From Vagococcus salmoninarum (GTDB lineage Bacteria; Bacillota; Bacilli; Lactobacillales; Vagococcaceae), in contig NZ_NGJU01000003.1 in NCBI RefSeq assembly GCF_003987495.1, positions 62,001 to 126,000 on the forward strand: 64,000 nt of DNA, given 5' to 3'. Positions 54,691 to 63,463 of the stretch are shown here, piece after piece. The notes beneath the pieces are model-generated. The model was not told the DNA's origin. It made no database searches and was given only the letters and a program-made list of their open reading frames with translations. The position numbers and the translations under genes were made by a program. How positions within the stretch are numbered: the first letter of the stretch is position 1; every line of letters begins with the position of its first letter.

Positions 54691-54813
54691 GGAAATGTGT
54701 GTTAAATTTTGTAAAAATGAGTCCTTAAAGGTACACTAAAGTAGTTATTATTATAGGTATAAACAGTGTTCAAATAGCTTTGGCCAACGGTTAAAAGGAA
54801 AGTAGGAGAATGG

Positions 54814-55698
54814 ATGACAGTTGAACAAATTAAGAAGAACAAACATTTAAGGATGGCGGTTCATCTAAGTAGTTTGGGGTATTTATTGATGTTAGGCATC
54901 ATGGTTATCAATCAAGTGAGTTTTTTTGAGAGCATTATTCAAAAGTATTTTCGCTTAAAGATTGGAAGCATTCTTCGCTTTTTTTCATCAGATAATTGGG
55001 TTGACAATTTGACTATCAATTTACAGTTAATGGCCACTGACATGATTATTCTAGTTGTTATTGAATTAGTTTTAGTCGTTACAGGGTTAAGCATCATTTT
55101 TTATTTATTATGGAGCTTAAAGAAGAAACAAAGTTGGCGGTTAAGTGAAAAGATTGTGACTGTTGGTTATTTGTTTCTCGTCGGATCATTGATGGTTATT
55201 CTAACAAAAATGACCCTAACGAGTTATCAGACCTATGAGGTCATCAACTCCCGACTTTCAAGTTTGAGTGTAGAGGAAGTTAAAGAAATTCAGTATACTC
55301 TTCAAGAGATCGTTCTTAAATCCAATTTAAATTTAGACAGTTTTATTCCTAATGCTCTCGGGTTAGTGGAACAACTGAAAGAGTTTGTGAATAAAACTTC
55401 AGCAATAGCAGGGATACCTAAATTGTTAGATAGCAGTTGGCAGACGTTACTTGTCTTAAAAACTTGGCTAGTTGGTTGTAGTGTTATGGCCATTGTGATA
55501 ATTTTAGTGGGACACTTAATTGAAGGAGTGGCACACTTGAACGTTTATCAACAACTGCGAGAGAGAATGATTAGAACTAAAACGAGCCGCCAAATTGAGC
55601 TAAATGAACGGTTAGTGGAAGTCGTAGAACAACAAGCTGCTTTGATTGCCTTATTGACAGATAAATCAGAGGCTTCAAAAGAAACGAGCGAAAGTTAG
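54814..55698 (+). CDS. Membrane protein of unknown function, four transmembrane segments
   Basis: A 294-residue protein not assigned to a family. Hydrophobic segments lie at about 15-36, 73-100, 117-137 and 219-240, with an extracytoplasmic loop of about 80 residues between the last two and a charged coiled-coil-like C-terminal tail (QLRERMIRTKTSRQIELNERLVEVVEQQ is the region, residues 248-280). AGGAG precedes the ATG. It follows the IS remnant and precedes two other unassigned membrane genes, so this patch may be accessory. Confidence 0.75.
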   Translation: MTVEQIKKNKHLRMAVHLSSLGYLLMLGIMVINQVSFFESIIQKYFRLKIGSILRFFSSDNWVDNLTINLQLMATDMIILVVIELVLVVTGLSIIFYLLWSLKKKQSWRLSEKIVTVGYLFLVGSLMVILTKMTLTSYQTYEVINSRLSSLSVEEVKEIQYTLQEIVLKSNLNLDSFIPNALGLVEQLKEFVNKTSAIAGIPKLLDSSWQTLLVLKTWLVGCSVMAIVIILVGHLIEGVAHLNVYQQLRERMIRTKTSRQIELNERLVEVVEQQAALIALLTDKSEASKETSES

Positions 55699-55729
55699 TA
55701 CTTTTAACTAATTAACTGAAGCCATATAT

Positions 55730-55759
55730 GAAAAGCCCTCTGATCTAAGAGGGCTTTTT
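55730..55759 (+). terminator. Bidirectional terminator
   Basis: Stem AAAAGCCCTCT / AGAGGGCTTTT with T-run, between the convergent membrane protein genes. Confidence 0.92.
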
Positions 55760-55766
55760 GACTGTA

Positions 55767-56378
55767 TTAATTAGTATCATTGGCGAGTTCTATCACAGTG
55801 ATAGTTAAATTTTGTCCCTGGTGGGTGAGCTGTTGCAAGGCTTGTAGTAAGAGTAAAATCCAACTAAAAGCAATTATGAAAGCGATTAACTCAAAAGCAG
55901 TCAATGATAAGTAATGAACACCTAAGAATAACACACATGATAAGACGAGTAGACCACCAAGTAGATAGGAAGTAGTCAAAAACTGCTTACTGATTTGTGG
56001 GAGTAACCAGCGAATTGAGATAATCAACAGAACAATCAAATAAACGAGATTAGCCGCAACAATATTGTGAAGGTTACCTGAGAGGCTGTTGGCGCTGTAT
56101 GGAAAAGCCCCAACACCGCCTAAATTAATTGCAGTTAAGATTAATAAAATTTTTAGTGTCAGCAATCTTTTTTTGGCGTTGAGAGATTGATTTAAGTAAA
56201 CAAATAGATAATCAATTAAAGCAATCATTAGTATCGCTGAAAGAATCAAGGTTAAGTTAAACTCCCACCGCTGCCTCGCTTCACTAGTTCCTAGGAAACT
56301 AAAATTATGTTGCCACCAAAGGTAATCCCGATTTGTCACCATTGCTAGGCCAACCCCACATACGAATACGAGAATCAA
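55767..56378 (-). CDS. DUF998-like membrane protein, uncertain start
   Basis: A protein of about 203 residues with six hydrophobic segments. The WWQHNFSFLGTS stretch after the first segment, followed by more membrane helices and NLHNIVAANLVY, resembles DUF998-type proteins. The only start codon in frame is a TTG at 56378 without a visible ribosome site; a stop lies 13 codons upstream. Translation may be coupled to the preceding gene, whose stop is 8 bases away, or the N-terminus may have been lost. Function unknown. Confidence 0.6.
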   Translation of the reverse strand: MILVFVCGVGLAMVTNRDYLWWQHNFSFLGTSEARQRWEFNLTLILSAILMIALIDYLFVYLNQSLNAKKRLLTLKILLILTAINLGGVGAFPYSANSLSGNLHNIVAANLVYLIVLLIISIRWLLPQISKQFLTTSYLLGGLLVLSCVLFLGVHYLSLTAFELIAFIIAFSWILLLLQALQQLTHQGQNLTITVIELANDTN

Positions 56379-56386
56379 GACATTTA

Positions 56387-56941
56387 TTATAATGATGGTG
56401 TCACTGTCAGTGCACTATATATCATAATGTAATTAATGATGCTAACGAAAATCAGAAAGAGCAATGTCGCAGTATAGAGATCGAAAGAGGCTCCTTTAAA
56501 TACTAGACCAATAATTTTAAAGAATGTGAGTAAAAATAAAAAGAGTGCAATTGAAATAGATAACATAACGGCTGGCAAGTTCCGCCAATAAATATCTTTC
56601 GATTGAGTGATAACTTTTTCTTTTTTAGCTTTAATGAAAATCAGTAAAAAGCTGATCATGCCGCTAAAAAGGCCAATAATGATGACTAAGCTGGCAATCG
56701 ATACTCTGCCAGTTAATGGAATTTGGTTGATGCTCTTAACGGAAAAAAAGAAGATAAACATCAAACTGGAAATTACAGATGGAATAAGAAAGGTTCGTAA
56801 GGATATCGCTTGTTTTTGCTGTTTGGTTTTAAAATAGACGCGGTCGCCGTCAATGTTTATTGGGACTTCTTTACCTATCTCTAATTGTAAGGTGTCGACT
56901 AGTTCTGAGGGGATTTTAAGTGAAATTTTTTTCTCGGGCAT
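56387..56941 (-). CDS. AbrB-like N-terminal domain fused to a membrane domain
   Basis: A 184-residue protein. Residues 1-40 (KKISLKIPSELVDTLQLEIGKEVPINIDGDRVYFK) read like a SpoVT/AbrB or MazE-type swapped-hairpin domain. Four hydrophobic segments follow (about 47-67, 81-103, 120-145, 157-178). GGAGG lies ahead of the ATG. It is coupled to the DUF998-like gene. A DNA-binding domain tied to the membrane would be unusual; the first domain could instead serve only for oligomerisation. Confidence 0.65.
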   Translation of the reverse strand: MPEKKISLKIPSELVDTLQLEIGKEVPINIDGDRVYFKTKQQKQAISLRTFLIPSVISSLMFIFFFSVKSINQIPLTGRVSIASLVIIIGLFSGMISFLLIFIKAKKEKVITQSKDIYWRNLPAVMLSISIALFLFLLTFFKIIGLVFKGASFDLYTATLLFLIFVSIINYIMIYSALTVTPSL

Positions 56942-56978
56942 CTTGTTTCCTCCAAATGATAAAATATTTATCTAGCAA

Positions 56979-57006
56979 ATAGTATCTTTTCTTTTTAATA
57001 GTTCAA
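56979..57006 (-). promoter_or_regulatory. Promoter of the AbrB-like/DUF998-like pair
   Basis: TTGAAC (57006-57001), 16 bases, TACTAT (56984-56979), about 38 bases before the first gene. No further element is evident up to 57180. Confidence 0.5.
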
Positions 57007-57185
57007 ATACTAAAAAAATAAATACGCATATCTTAATAAACAGTTTATTTAGTATCGCCTTAAAGTGTGATATTTGAGTCTTTTAAATTATATCATAATC
57101 AAACATATGTATCTTCCGCCCTAAATTGGTCTAAGCAACTTTATTCTAACTGGAAAGTTCATATGTTTCTATTTTGTTACAGCCT

Positions 57186-57227
57186 AAAAAAGCTAGTAAC
57201 CTCTGACAATGAGGTTGCTAGCTTTTA
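57186..57227 (-). terminator. Terminator of the potassium transporter gene
   Basis: Reverse-strand arms AAAAGCTAGCAACCTC / GAGGTTACTAGCTTTT (one mismatch) plus T-run, right after the stop. Confidence 0.9.
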
Positions 57228-57229
57228 AA

Positions 57230-58588
57230 TTATCCCACCATAATATGTTCTTCTGGATAACGGATACGGGTATCATTTATTCGTTGCTTTTTGGAAATTG
57301 ATAAGAGGAAAGTATAGACTCCTACTCGACCGATAAACATCAACAACATAATAATCCCTTTACCAATACTTGTTAAATCTGGCGTTAAGCCCATCGTTAC
57401 CCCAACTGTTCCAAAGGCTGAAAAGACTTCAAACACAATGTATTCAATCCCAAAACTTTCAGGAATTGTTTCAGTGACAGTCAAGACTGTAATCGCTAAA
57501 ATAGCAATGAAGATTGACATGAAGAATAAGGCAAAGGCACGCATAATGACTTTTTGACTAATCGTTCTTTCACGGTAAACTGTGACTTCTCGGCCATGAA
57601 TACTCGCCCAAGCATGTAAGACGAGGACTCCTAAAGTCGAGGTTTTTAACCCACCTGCTGTTGAGCCAGAGTTTCCCCCAATAAACATCAAGATCATCGT
57701 TAAAATCAAACTTGCATCCGTTAACTCGCTGTAAGGCAAGTTATTAAAGCCAGCTGTTCGTGGTGTTACTCCTAGGAAAAAGGTGTTGACTACTCTTTGC
57801 CAAACTGTTAATTCTCCTGCATAATGACTTAAGTTTTTCTCAAATATTAAAAATAAAGCGAAGGAAGTAACTAAGAGAATTCCCATCACCGTTAAAGTTA
57901 AACTCGTGTGAGTCGACATGCGTTTCTTTTTAAACCAGAGCAATAGTTCTTTCCAAATAATGAAACCAAAGCCACCAGCAATCACAAGACTACCTAAAAC
58001 AATTAAGACAAAACTATTGCTGCGGAGACTTTCTAAACTGTCCCCAAATAAGTCAAAACCAGCATTACAAAAAGCTGAAACAGCGTGAAACACACTGTAG
58101 CCTAGGCCTTGCCAAAAGCCGTACTTAGGACCAAAAGAAATTAAAAGTAACAAGCTACCAATCGTTTCAACGATAAACGTAAATTTAACTACGTACAAAG
58201 CAACGTTTAAAACCCCACTCGTCCCTTCTAAATTCAAAGCATCTTTTAAAACTAAGCGTGTCCCAAAATTAATTTTTTTACCAATCACCATCGTAAAAAT
58301 TAAAGACATTAACATGAAACTTAGACCACCAATTTGAATCAATGACAAAATGACTACTCGCCCAAAAAGACTCCAATGAGCAGCCGTGTTAACTGTTGTT
58401 AAGCCAGTTACACACACGGAAGAGGTTGCTACAAAAGCCGCATCAAGTAACTTAGTTTTACCTGACACACTTGAAATCGGTAAAGCCAATAAAATGGTCC
58501 CTATCACAATCACTCCTAAAAAACTTAACGTAATGATTTGGACAGTCGATAATTTAGGAAATTTTTTCCGCCGCATCTTTGCTTTCAC
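57230..58588 (-). CDS. ktrB: Trk/Ktr-type potassium uptake membrane subunit (KtrB-like)
   Basis: A 452-residue membrane protein of the TrkH/KtrB family, with four membrane-pore-membrane repeats. Pore-loop signatures with the conserved glycine are visible: ATSSVCVTGLTTVN, SAFCNAGFDLFGDS, GVTPRTAGFNNLPYS and FSAFGTVGVTMGLT. It conducts potassium with a cytoplasmic KtrA/KtrC-type ring, which is not encoded here. GTG start with GAGG nine bases upstream; an ATG four codons later is possible. Confidence 0.93.
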   Translation of the reverse strand: MKAKMRRKKFPKLSTVQIITLSFLGVIVIGTILLALPISSVSGKTKLLDAAFVATSSVCVTGLTTVNTAAHWSLFGRVVILSLIQIGGLSFMLMSLIFTMVIGKKINFGTRLVLKDALNLEGTSGVLNVALYVVKFTFIVETIGSLLLLISFGPKYGFWQGLGYSVFHAVSAFCNAGFDLFGDSLESLRSNSFVLIVLGSLVIAGGFGFIIWKELLLWFKKKRMSTHTSLTLTVMGILLVTSFALFLIFEKNLSHYAGELTVWQRVVNTFFLGVTPRTAGFNNLPYSELTDASLILTMILMFIGGNSGSTAGGLKTSTLGVLVLHAWASIHGREVTVYRERTISQKVIMRAFALFFMSIFIAILAITVLTVTETIPESFGIEYIVFEVFSAFGTVGVTMGLTPDLTSIGKGIIMLLMFIGRVGVYTFLLSISKKQRINDTRIRYPEEHIMVG

Positions 58589-58656
58589 TTAAACTAACCT
58601 CAACTTTTCTATTCTTTTAATTACTATGAGTTTATCATATTTTCAAAAGGCTAGCA

Positions 58657-60195
58657 TCAGATTTGTAACTCTTCAATATTAACGACCCGATCAACTAGTT
58701 GGTCGTAAAAATCTTGTTCGTGAGAAACGATTAAGATCGTCCCCTCATAAGCTGCTATCGCCTGTTTAAGGGATCGTTTCGTATCAGTGTCTAAATGGTT
58801 CGTCGGCTCATCTAAGATCAAGAGATTGCTTTTAATCATCGTCATAATACATAATTTTACTTTTGTTTGTTCGCCACCACTTAAAAACTTCATGGCTTTT
58901 TTGACATTGTCATCATGAATACCACTGCGAGCCAAATGGGTACGAATTTCTTTATCGTTTAATTCCGGATAAGCCTCTCGCACGTAATCAAAAGGTGTTA
59001 AACTCGGATTGTGCCACGTTAAGTCTTGTGAAAAATAATTAATAGCTACCCCTTCTGGTAAAATAGCCTTGCCACCTAGAGGTTTGATTTGGCCGATTAA
59101 GGTTTTTAACAACGTTGATTTACCAATTCCGTTAAAGCCATTAATGGCAACTTTTTCATCTCTTTGGACAATTAAATTAATCGCCGGTAGTAAGGGCGCC
59201 TGATAACCAATCTTTAAATCTTTCGTTTCAATCAGATAGTTAGCTAAAATTGGACTGGCTGGGAACTCAAATGCCGACTGATACGTTTTTTCAGGGGCGG
59301 ATATCCGATCAATTTTATTCAACTGCTTTTCTCGACTTTTAGCAATCGTCGAACGAGAACCGGCCTTGTATTTACGGATATATTTTTCTAGTTTGTCAAT
59401 TTTTTCTTGTTGAGCATGGTAGTCTTTAACGTAATTTTCGTTGGCAATTTCTTTGAGCTTTAAGGCTTTATTTAAGTTGCCAGGGTATTTTTGTAACCGG
59501 CCAAATTCAATGTCACAAATGCAATTAGTAATTTGATCTAAAAAATGATAGTCATGGGAGATGACTAAGTAGCTACCGGGAAATTCATTCAGAAATTCCG
59601 CTAACCACTGGACATGTGTATCATCTAAATAGTTCGTTGGTTCATCTAGTAGTAAGACGTCTGGTTCTTCTAGTAAGAGCTTAGCTAGAAAAACTTTCGA
59701 ACGTTGACCGCCACTTAATTCACTTAATTTTTTGTCCAAACCAATGGCGACAATTCCTAAACCATAAGACATCTTTTCAATGGTCTGTTCAATCGTGTAA
59801 AAGCCTTGTTGTTCCAGCAGTTCTTGTTTCTTGCCAGCTTTTTCTAAGAGACTGTCTTCCAGGCTCTCACCATACTCAGCGTAAAGATTTTGAATCTCTT
59901 CTTCTAATTTATATAATTGACTAAAAGACGTATGCAAAAAATCACGAATGCTTTGCCCTTCTTCAATAGCTAAGTACTGTTCTAAGTAGCCGATACGACA
60001 ATTATTTTGCCAAGTGATTTTACCTGAATCGGGTAAAGTTTCATTGATTAAGATTTTAATTAAAGTACTCTTCCCTGCACCATTTTTACCAACTAAGCCC
60101 ATGTGTTCCCCACGATTCAGGGCTAAATTGCCTTCTTGATACAAGACTTTATCTGGTAAAGCATAATTTAAATCTTCTATTGTTAAGATACTCAC
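58657..60195 (-). CDS. ABC-F family ATPase
   Basis: A 512-residue protein with two ABC domains and no membrane part. Walker A boxes are VGKNGAGKSTL and GFNGIGKSTLL, signatures LSGGQRSKV and LSGGEQTKVK, Walker B boxes VLLLDEPTNYLD and LLILDEPTNHLD; the P-site-tRNA-interaction linker lies between (about residues 240-300, Lys/Arg-rich). ABC-F proteins act on the ribosome, in translation or antibiotic protection. The subgroup cannot be fixed by eye. A GTG start has only a weak ribosome site. A structured leader with a terminator precedes it. Confidence 0.92.
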   Translation of the reverse strand: MSILTIEDLNYALPDKVLYQEGNLALNRGEHMGLVGKNGAGKSTLIKILINETLPDSGKITWQNNCRIGYLEQYLAIEEGQSIRDFLHTSFSQLYKLEEEIQNLYAEYGESLEDSLLEKAGKKQELLEQQGFYTIEQTIEKMSYGLGIVAIGLDKKLSELSGGQRSKVFLAKLLLEEPDVLLLDEPTNYLDDTHVQWLAEFLNEFPGSYLVISHDYHFLDQITNCICDIEFGRLQKYPGNLNKALKLKEIANENYVKDYHAQQEKIDKLEKYIRKYKAGSRSTIAKSREKQLNKIDRISAPEKTYQSAFEFPASPILANYLIETKDLKIGYQAPLLPAINLIVQRDEKVAINGFNGIGKSTLLKTLIGQIKPLGGKAILPEGVAINYFSQDLTWHNPSLTPFDYVREAYPELNDKEIRTHLARSGIHDDNVKKAMKFLSGGEQTKVKLCIMTMIKSNLLILDEPTNHLDTDTKRSLKQAIAAYEGTILIVSHEQDFYDQLVDRVVNIEELQI

Positions 60196-60223
60196 ATTAA
60201 TTCCAACTTTCAGTTTTTATCAG

Positions 60224-60355
60224 AAAAAAACAGAGTCCACGTTCTTACCGACGCCTCTGTTTAACAGACTATTTTAAAGAAGGTCACACCAAGATTAATG
60301 GTTTTTTCGACTAATAATTAGTCTAAAACGGTTTCTTGAGCCCTTCTTGATAATT
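60224..60355 (-). promoter_or_regulatory. Structured leader with intrinsic terminator ahead of the ABC-F gene
   Basis: On the reverse strand a folded region (arms AAGAAGG 60348-60342 and CCTTCTT 60283-60277, inner palindrome GACTAATTATTAGTC 60323-60309) is followed by a terminator: AAACAGAG / CTCTGTTT (60262-60255 and 60235-60228) with T7, 30 bases before the gene. This is the layout of an attenuator. ABC-F resistance genes are often regulated this way by stalled ribosomes, but I see no convincing leader peptide and match no known riboswitch. Confidence 0.6.
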
Positions 60356-60360
60356 CTATC

Positions 60361-60389
60361 ACTTTAACATATTACGCCATATTTGTAAA
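60361..60389 (-). promoter_or_regulatory. Probable promoter of the ABC-F leader
   Basis: TTTACA (60389-60384), 17 bases, TAAAGT (60366-60361); the start would fall at the 5' end of the folded leader. Confidence 0.5.
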
Positions 60390-60470
60390 ACACTAACTTC
60401 CTTAAACTATTCTGGGTCGACAGTTTCATGGTATGATTGATTGACAACTAACTTTTGGAAGGAGTCCTCT

Positions 60471-61130
60471 ATGAAAAAACCTCTTATCATCTTTGGTGGT
60501 AGCGGCTTTGTTGGTCAAGGGATTATTCAACTGGCATTAAGTAACGGTCAGCCCGTTATTAGTTTATCCAAACACGGTCGACCTCGAAATAACTTCCCCC
60601 TGAGGGACTCACCTTTGATGACTTGGGTCGCTGTTGATGTTTTGACTGAAACAACTTGGCACCCTTATTTACAAAATGCTCAGGCAGTTATTAATTTAAT
60701 TGGCATTATTAAAGAAACGCCGGCCCAGGGACTGACTTATGAACGGATGATTGTTCTAGCTAACCGGTTAATTAGTCAAGAAGTTAAAATACAGCCAGAA
60801 ATCCCTTATCTATTTCTTTCCGCCAGTGCCGCTGGTCCAGGAATTCCTCAAAGTTATCTCCTTAGCAAGCGCAAAGCTGAAAACGAGCTGACTGAGCTAA
60901 CTAATCCAGTCGTGATCATTCGACCTGGACTAGTCACTAGTTGGCAAAAACCTAGCACCTTAGTTTTAGGTCCCTTGATTTACATAGCTAGTTGCTTGCC
61001 CCTTGTTAGTAAAGCTTTTAAAGCTGTCTTGCCAATTTCCCGCAAGCAGCTCAGCCAATGTCTCTACCAGCAAATTGAGACTAACACGTCACAGTTAATC
61101 GACTTAACAAAAAAAGAATTTAGACCTTAA
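60471..61130 (+). CDS. NAD(P)-binding SDR-like protein (atypical, NDUFA9/NmrA type)
   Basis: A 219-residue Rossmann-fold protein. The dinucleotide loop is FGGSGFVGQGI at residues 8-18; AVINLIGI and a SASAAGPG segment follow, with YLLSKRKAE giving the YxxxK pair. It belongs to the atypical short-chain reductases that often lack enzyme activity. AAGGAG is six bases before the ATG at 60471; ten upstream codons were dropped. Function unknown. Confidence 0.85.
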   Translation: MKKPLIIFGGSGFVGQGIIQLALSNGQPVISLSKHGRPRNNFPLRDSPLMTWVAVDVLTETTWHPYLQNAQAVINLIGIIKETPAQGLTYERMIVLANRLISQEVKIQPEIPYLFLSASAAGPGIPQSYLLSKRKAENELTELTNPVVIIRPGLVTSWQKPSTLVLGPLIYIASCLPLVSKAFKAVLPISRKQLSQCLYQQIETNTSQLIDLTKKEFRP

Positions 61131-61149
61131 TTGGCTAAATTCTTTTTTT
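61109..61149 (+). terminator. Bidirectional terminator
   Basis: Stem AAAAAGAATTTAG / CTAAATTCTTTTT with A/T runs, overlapping the end of the SDR gene and facing the LacI-type gene. Confidence 0.88.
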
Positions 61150-61159
61150 ATTAAGTCAT

Positions 61160-62101
61160 TTAATTAAGGGCCTCACGTTTAATCAACTGACTGGTCAGCT
61201 CAATCTGATGATGGCCTTCTGTAAAAAGTTCTTTAAAAGCCGCGCGCCCAATTTCTTTTAAGGGGTGAGCCACTGAAGAAAAATTCAAGACTTGACTTAA
61301 TAATTGATTCCCTTGCCCAATAATGATTGGTCTTTCACTGGAATCATAGGATGTCACGATACCAGCTGCTACTTCATCACCATTAGTGAAAATTGCTTTT
61401 GGCTGTGCCTCGTGATTTTTAAAAAATTGGCCAGCTTCCAGGCCCTCTTCAAAGCTCCGGCACTCACGATAAATAACTGCTTGCTCTAAGTCACCAAAAA
61501 CTACCGTGAAAGCTTCTAATGTCTGTTTCATACTTGGACTAGCTAGCTCATCTCGGCTTAAGGTAATGCCGATTGGTAGCTGATTGGCCTCTTTCAATTC
61601 TAAGAAAATCTTCTGATAAAGTTGCTGACGTTCCATATAAACAGCGGAAATTGGGTAATCACCGATTTCTTCGCAACAAACAATCGCGACTTTTTCAGCA
61701 TACTCGGCGATTTTTTCTAAAGAACTTTTTCGTGACAAAATAATTAAGCCGTCATAAGCTTTCGCCAAAGCCCCTGTTAAGTATTTATCTTCTAATTCCG
61801 CTTCGTAGTTCGTTGGCAGGATTGTCACTGTATAGCCTTTTTTGCTAGCCTCTTCAATGACACCACTCGTCATTTCATCAAACCACGAATTATTAATTAA
61901 AGGCAATAAGATCCCAATTTGTAATGACTTACCATAACTTAAACTACGGGCGTTACTATTTGGAATATAGTCTAAGTCTTTGATGACTGCTTTGACCCGA
62001 GCCCTTTTTTCATCAGAAACATAGGGATGATTATTTAAGACCCGAGAAATCGTCGACACTGAATAACCGGTTATTTTGGCAATATCATGAATGGTTGACA
62101 T
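61160..62101 (-). CDS. LacI-family transcriptional regulator
   Basis: A 313-residue regulator. The N-terminal helix-turn-helix and hinge (STIHDIAKITGYSVSTISRVLN, then YIPNSNARSLS) are followed by a periplasmic-binding-protein-like sensor domain. Its sugar ligand is unknown and no sugar operon adjoins. GGGGTG six bases before the ATG at 62101 sets the start. It follows an 83-codon gene of unknown function by 22 bases. Confidence 0.93.
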   Translation of the reverse strand: MSTIHDIAKITGYSVSTISRVLNNHPYVSDEKRARVKAVIKDLDYIPNSNARSLSYGKSLQIGILLPLINNSWFDEMTSGVIEEASKKGYTVTILPTNYEAELEDKYLTGALAKAYDGLIILSRKSSLEKIAEYAEKVAIVCCEEIGDYPISAVYMERQQLYQKIFLELKEANQLPIGITLSRDELASPSMKQTLEAFTVVFGDLEQAVIYRECRSFEEGLEAGQFFKNHEAQPKAIFTNGDEVAAGIVTSYDSSERPIIIGQGNQLLSQVLNFSSVAHPLKEIGRAAFKELFTEGHHQIELTSQLIKREALN

Positions 62102-62123
62102 CCTCGTCACCCCTTTCTACTAC

Positions 62124-62375
62124 TTATAAGACCCTTTGACACCAGTTAAAAAGGGCTGTTTCTTGTTTTTTAATGCGATAAGTCGCATTGTCATATGTAA
62201 AGCTGATTGTTTCTAATCCTTTAGTCACATTCATAAGTTCAGGCAAGTACAACGCTTGAAAGAAGCCTTCACTTTGCAAAATTCCTTGATGAATGATTAA
62301 CCACTTATGATTAATCACAGCTTTGACATAATGACTGGCCGTCTCTTCGGCGGTAATTTCAATCAATCCTAACAT
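62124..62375 (-). CDS. Small hypothetical protein
   Basis: An 83-residue protein, no recognised family, no membrane segment and no cysteine motif; the sequence alternates strands (KAVINHKWLIIHQGI, ETISFTYDNATYRIKK) as in a small beta-sheet protein. GGTGGAG lies ahead of the ATG. It is co-directional with and just upstream of the LacI-type gene and has its own likely promoter, so the two probably form an operon. Confidence 0.65.
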   Translation of the reverse strand: MLGLIEITAEETASHYVKAVINHKWLIIHQGILQSEGFFQALYLPELMNVTKGLETISFTYDNATYRIKKQETALFNWCQRVL

Positions 62376-62400
62376 GGGCTTTCTCCACCTTTTAGTTTAA

Positions 62401-62430
62401 CTATAACTGGTGGAACCCATTTCATGTCAA
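62401..62430 (-). promoter_or_regulatory. Promoter of the small gene-LacI unit
   Basis: Perfect TTGACA (62430-62425) with TTATAG (62406-62401) after 18 bases, about 25 bases before the start. Confidence 0.5.
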
Positions 62431-62447
62431 TCGCAAGCTTCCTTGAT

Positions 62448-62484
62448 AGTAAGAAAGACTGGCATAAAATCATCCCAGTCTTTG
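62448..62484 (-). terminator. Probable terminator of the aldo/keto reductase gene
   Basis: Reverse-strand stem AAAGACTGG / CCAGTCTTT just after the stop; the T-run is short. Confidence 0.6.
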
Positions 62485-62492
62485 ACTACTTA

Positions 62493-63413
62493 TTATGGTA
62501 AAATGTTGCCGGCACTGCGGTAAATCTCGTACCATTCTTCTCTCGTTAAAGTTATCTTCGTGCTTGCTGCCACTTCACGAATGCGACTTTCTTTCATTGT
62601 TCCTAAAATTGTTTGGATTTTAGCTGGATGACGACTAATCCAAGCGGTTGCGATCCCAGTATTAGTTACGCCATACTTATTAGCTAATTTATCAATGACT
62701 TGATTTAATTCAGGGAAACGGTCATTATCTAAAAAGACCCCTTCGAAAAAGCCAAATTGGTAAGGCGACCATGCTTGAATCGTCATATCATGCAAACGGG
62801 AATAATCCAAGACACTGCCGTCATGGTCAACACTTGCTTCATCACGCATATTGACATGAATGCCCTGATCGACCATCCCAGTAGCCATAATCCCAAACTG
62901 TAATTGATTGACTAATAAAGGCTGCTTAAGACTTTTCTCCAATAGTTCAATTTGCATCGGTTTTTGATTACTAACACCAAAATGACGAACTTTGCCTTGG
63001 CTTTCTAACTGGTCAAAGGCAGCTGCGACTTCCTCTGGCTCAACTAAGGTATCTGGACGGTGTAAGGCTAAGACATCTAAGTAATCAACATCTAAACGTT
63101 GTAAAATACCATCCACAGAGTTGATAATGTGCTCTTTCGAAAAATCAAAGAAGCCTTGACGAATGCCACACTTACTTTGAATAAAAATCTCTTCCCGCTT
63201 AACATTACTAGCTTTTAAGCCACGACCAAAGATTGCTTCACACTCACCACCACCATAAATATCCGCATGGTCAAAGAAGTTTATCCCTTCACTGACTGTT
63301 GTTTCAATTAATGATGTGACTTCACGATCTGATAAGGCATTCATCCGCATACAACCTAATGCTACTTGCGATACTTTTAACTGTTCATTACCACCTAAAT
63401 TAAGATAATTCAC
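62493..63413 (-). CDS. Aldo/keto reductase (YdhF-like)
   Basis: A 306-residue NADPH-dependent (beta/alpha)8 oxidoreductase. The catalytic tetrad is visible: Asp and Tyr in FFDHADIYG, Lys in QSKCGIRQG, His in LALHRPD. The C-terminal cofactor region is ILGTMKESRIREV. The overall pattern fits the YdhF-type oxidoreductases. GTG start with GGAGGG eight bases upstream. The carbonyl substrate is unknown. Confidence 0.92.
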   Translation of the reverse strand: MNYLNLGGNEQLKVSQVALGCMRMNALSDREVTSLIETTVSEGINFFDHADIYGGGECEAIFGRGLKASNVKREEIFIQSKCGIRQGFFDFSKEHIINSVDGILQRLDVDYLDVLALHRPDTLVEPEEVAAAFDQLESQGKVRHFGVSNQKPMQIELLEKSLKQPLLVNQLQFGIMATGMVDQGIHVNMRDEASVDHDGSVLDYSRLHDMTIQAWSPYQFGFFEGVFLDNDRFPELNQVIDKLANKYGVTNTGIATAWISRHPAKIQTILGTMKESRIREVAASTKITLTREEWYEIYRSAGNILP

Positions 63414-63463
63414 TGGAAATTCCCTCCTTATTATACGACCCTTTCATTATACTATGAAACCAA

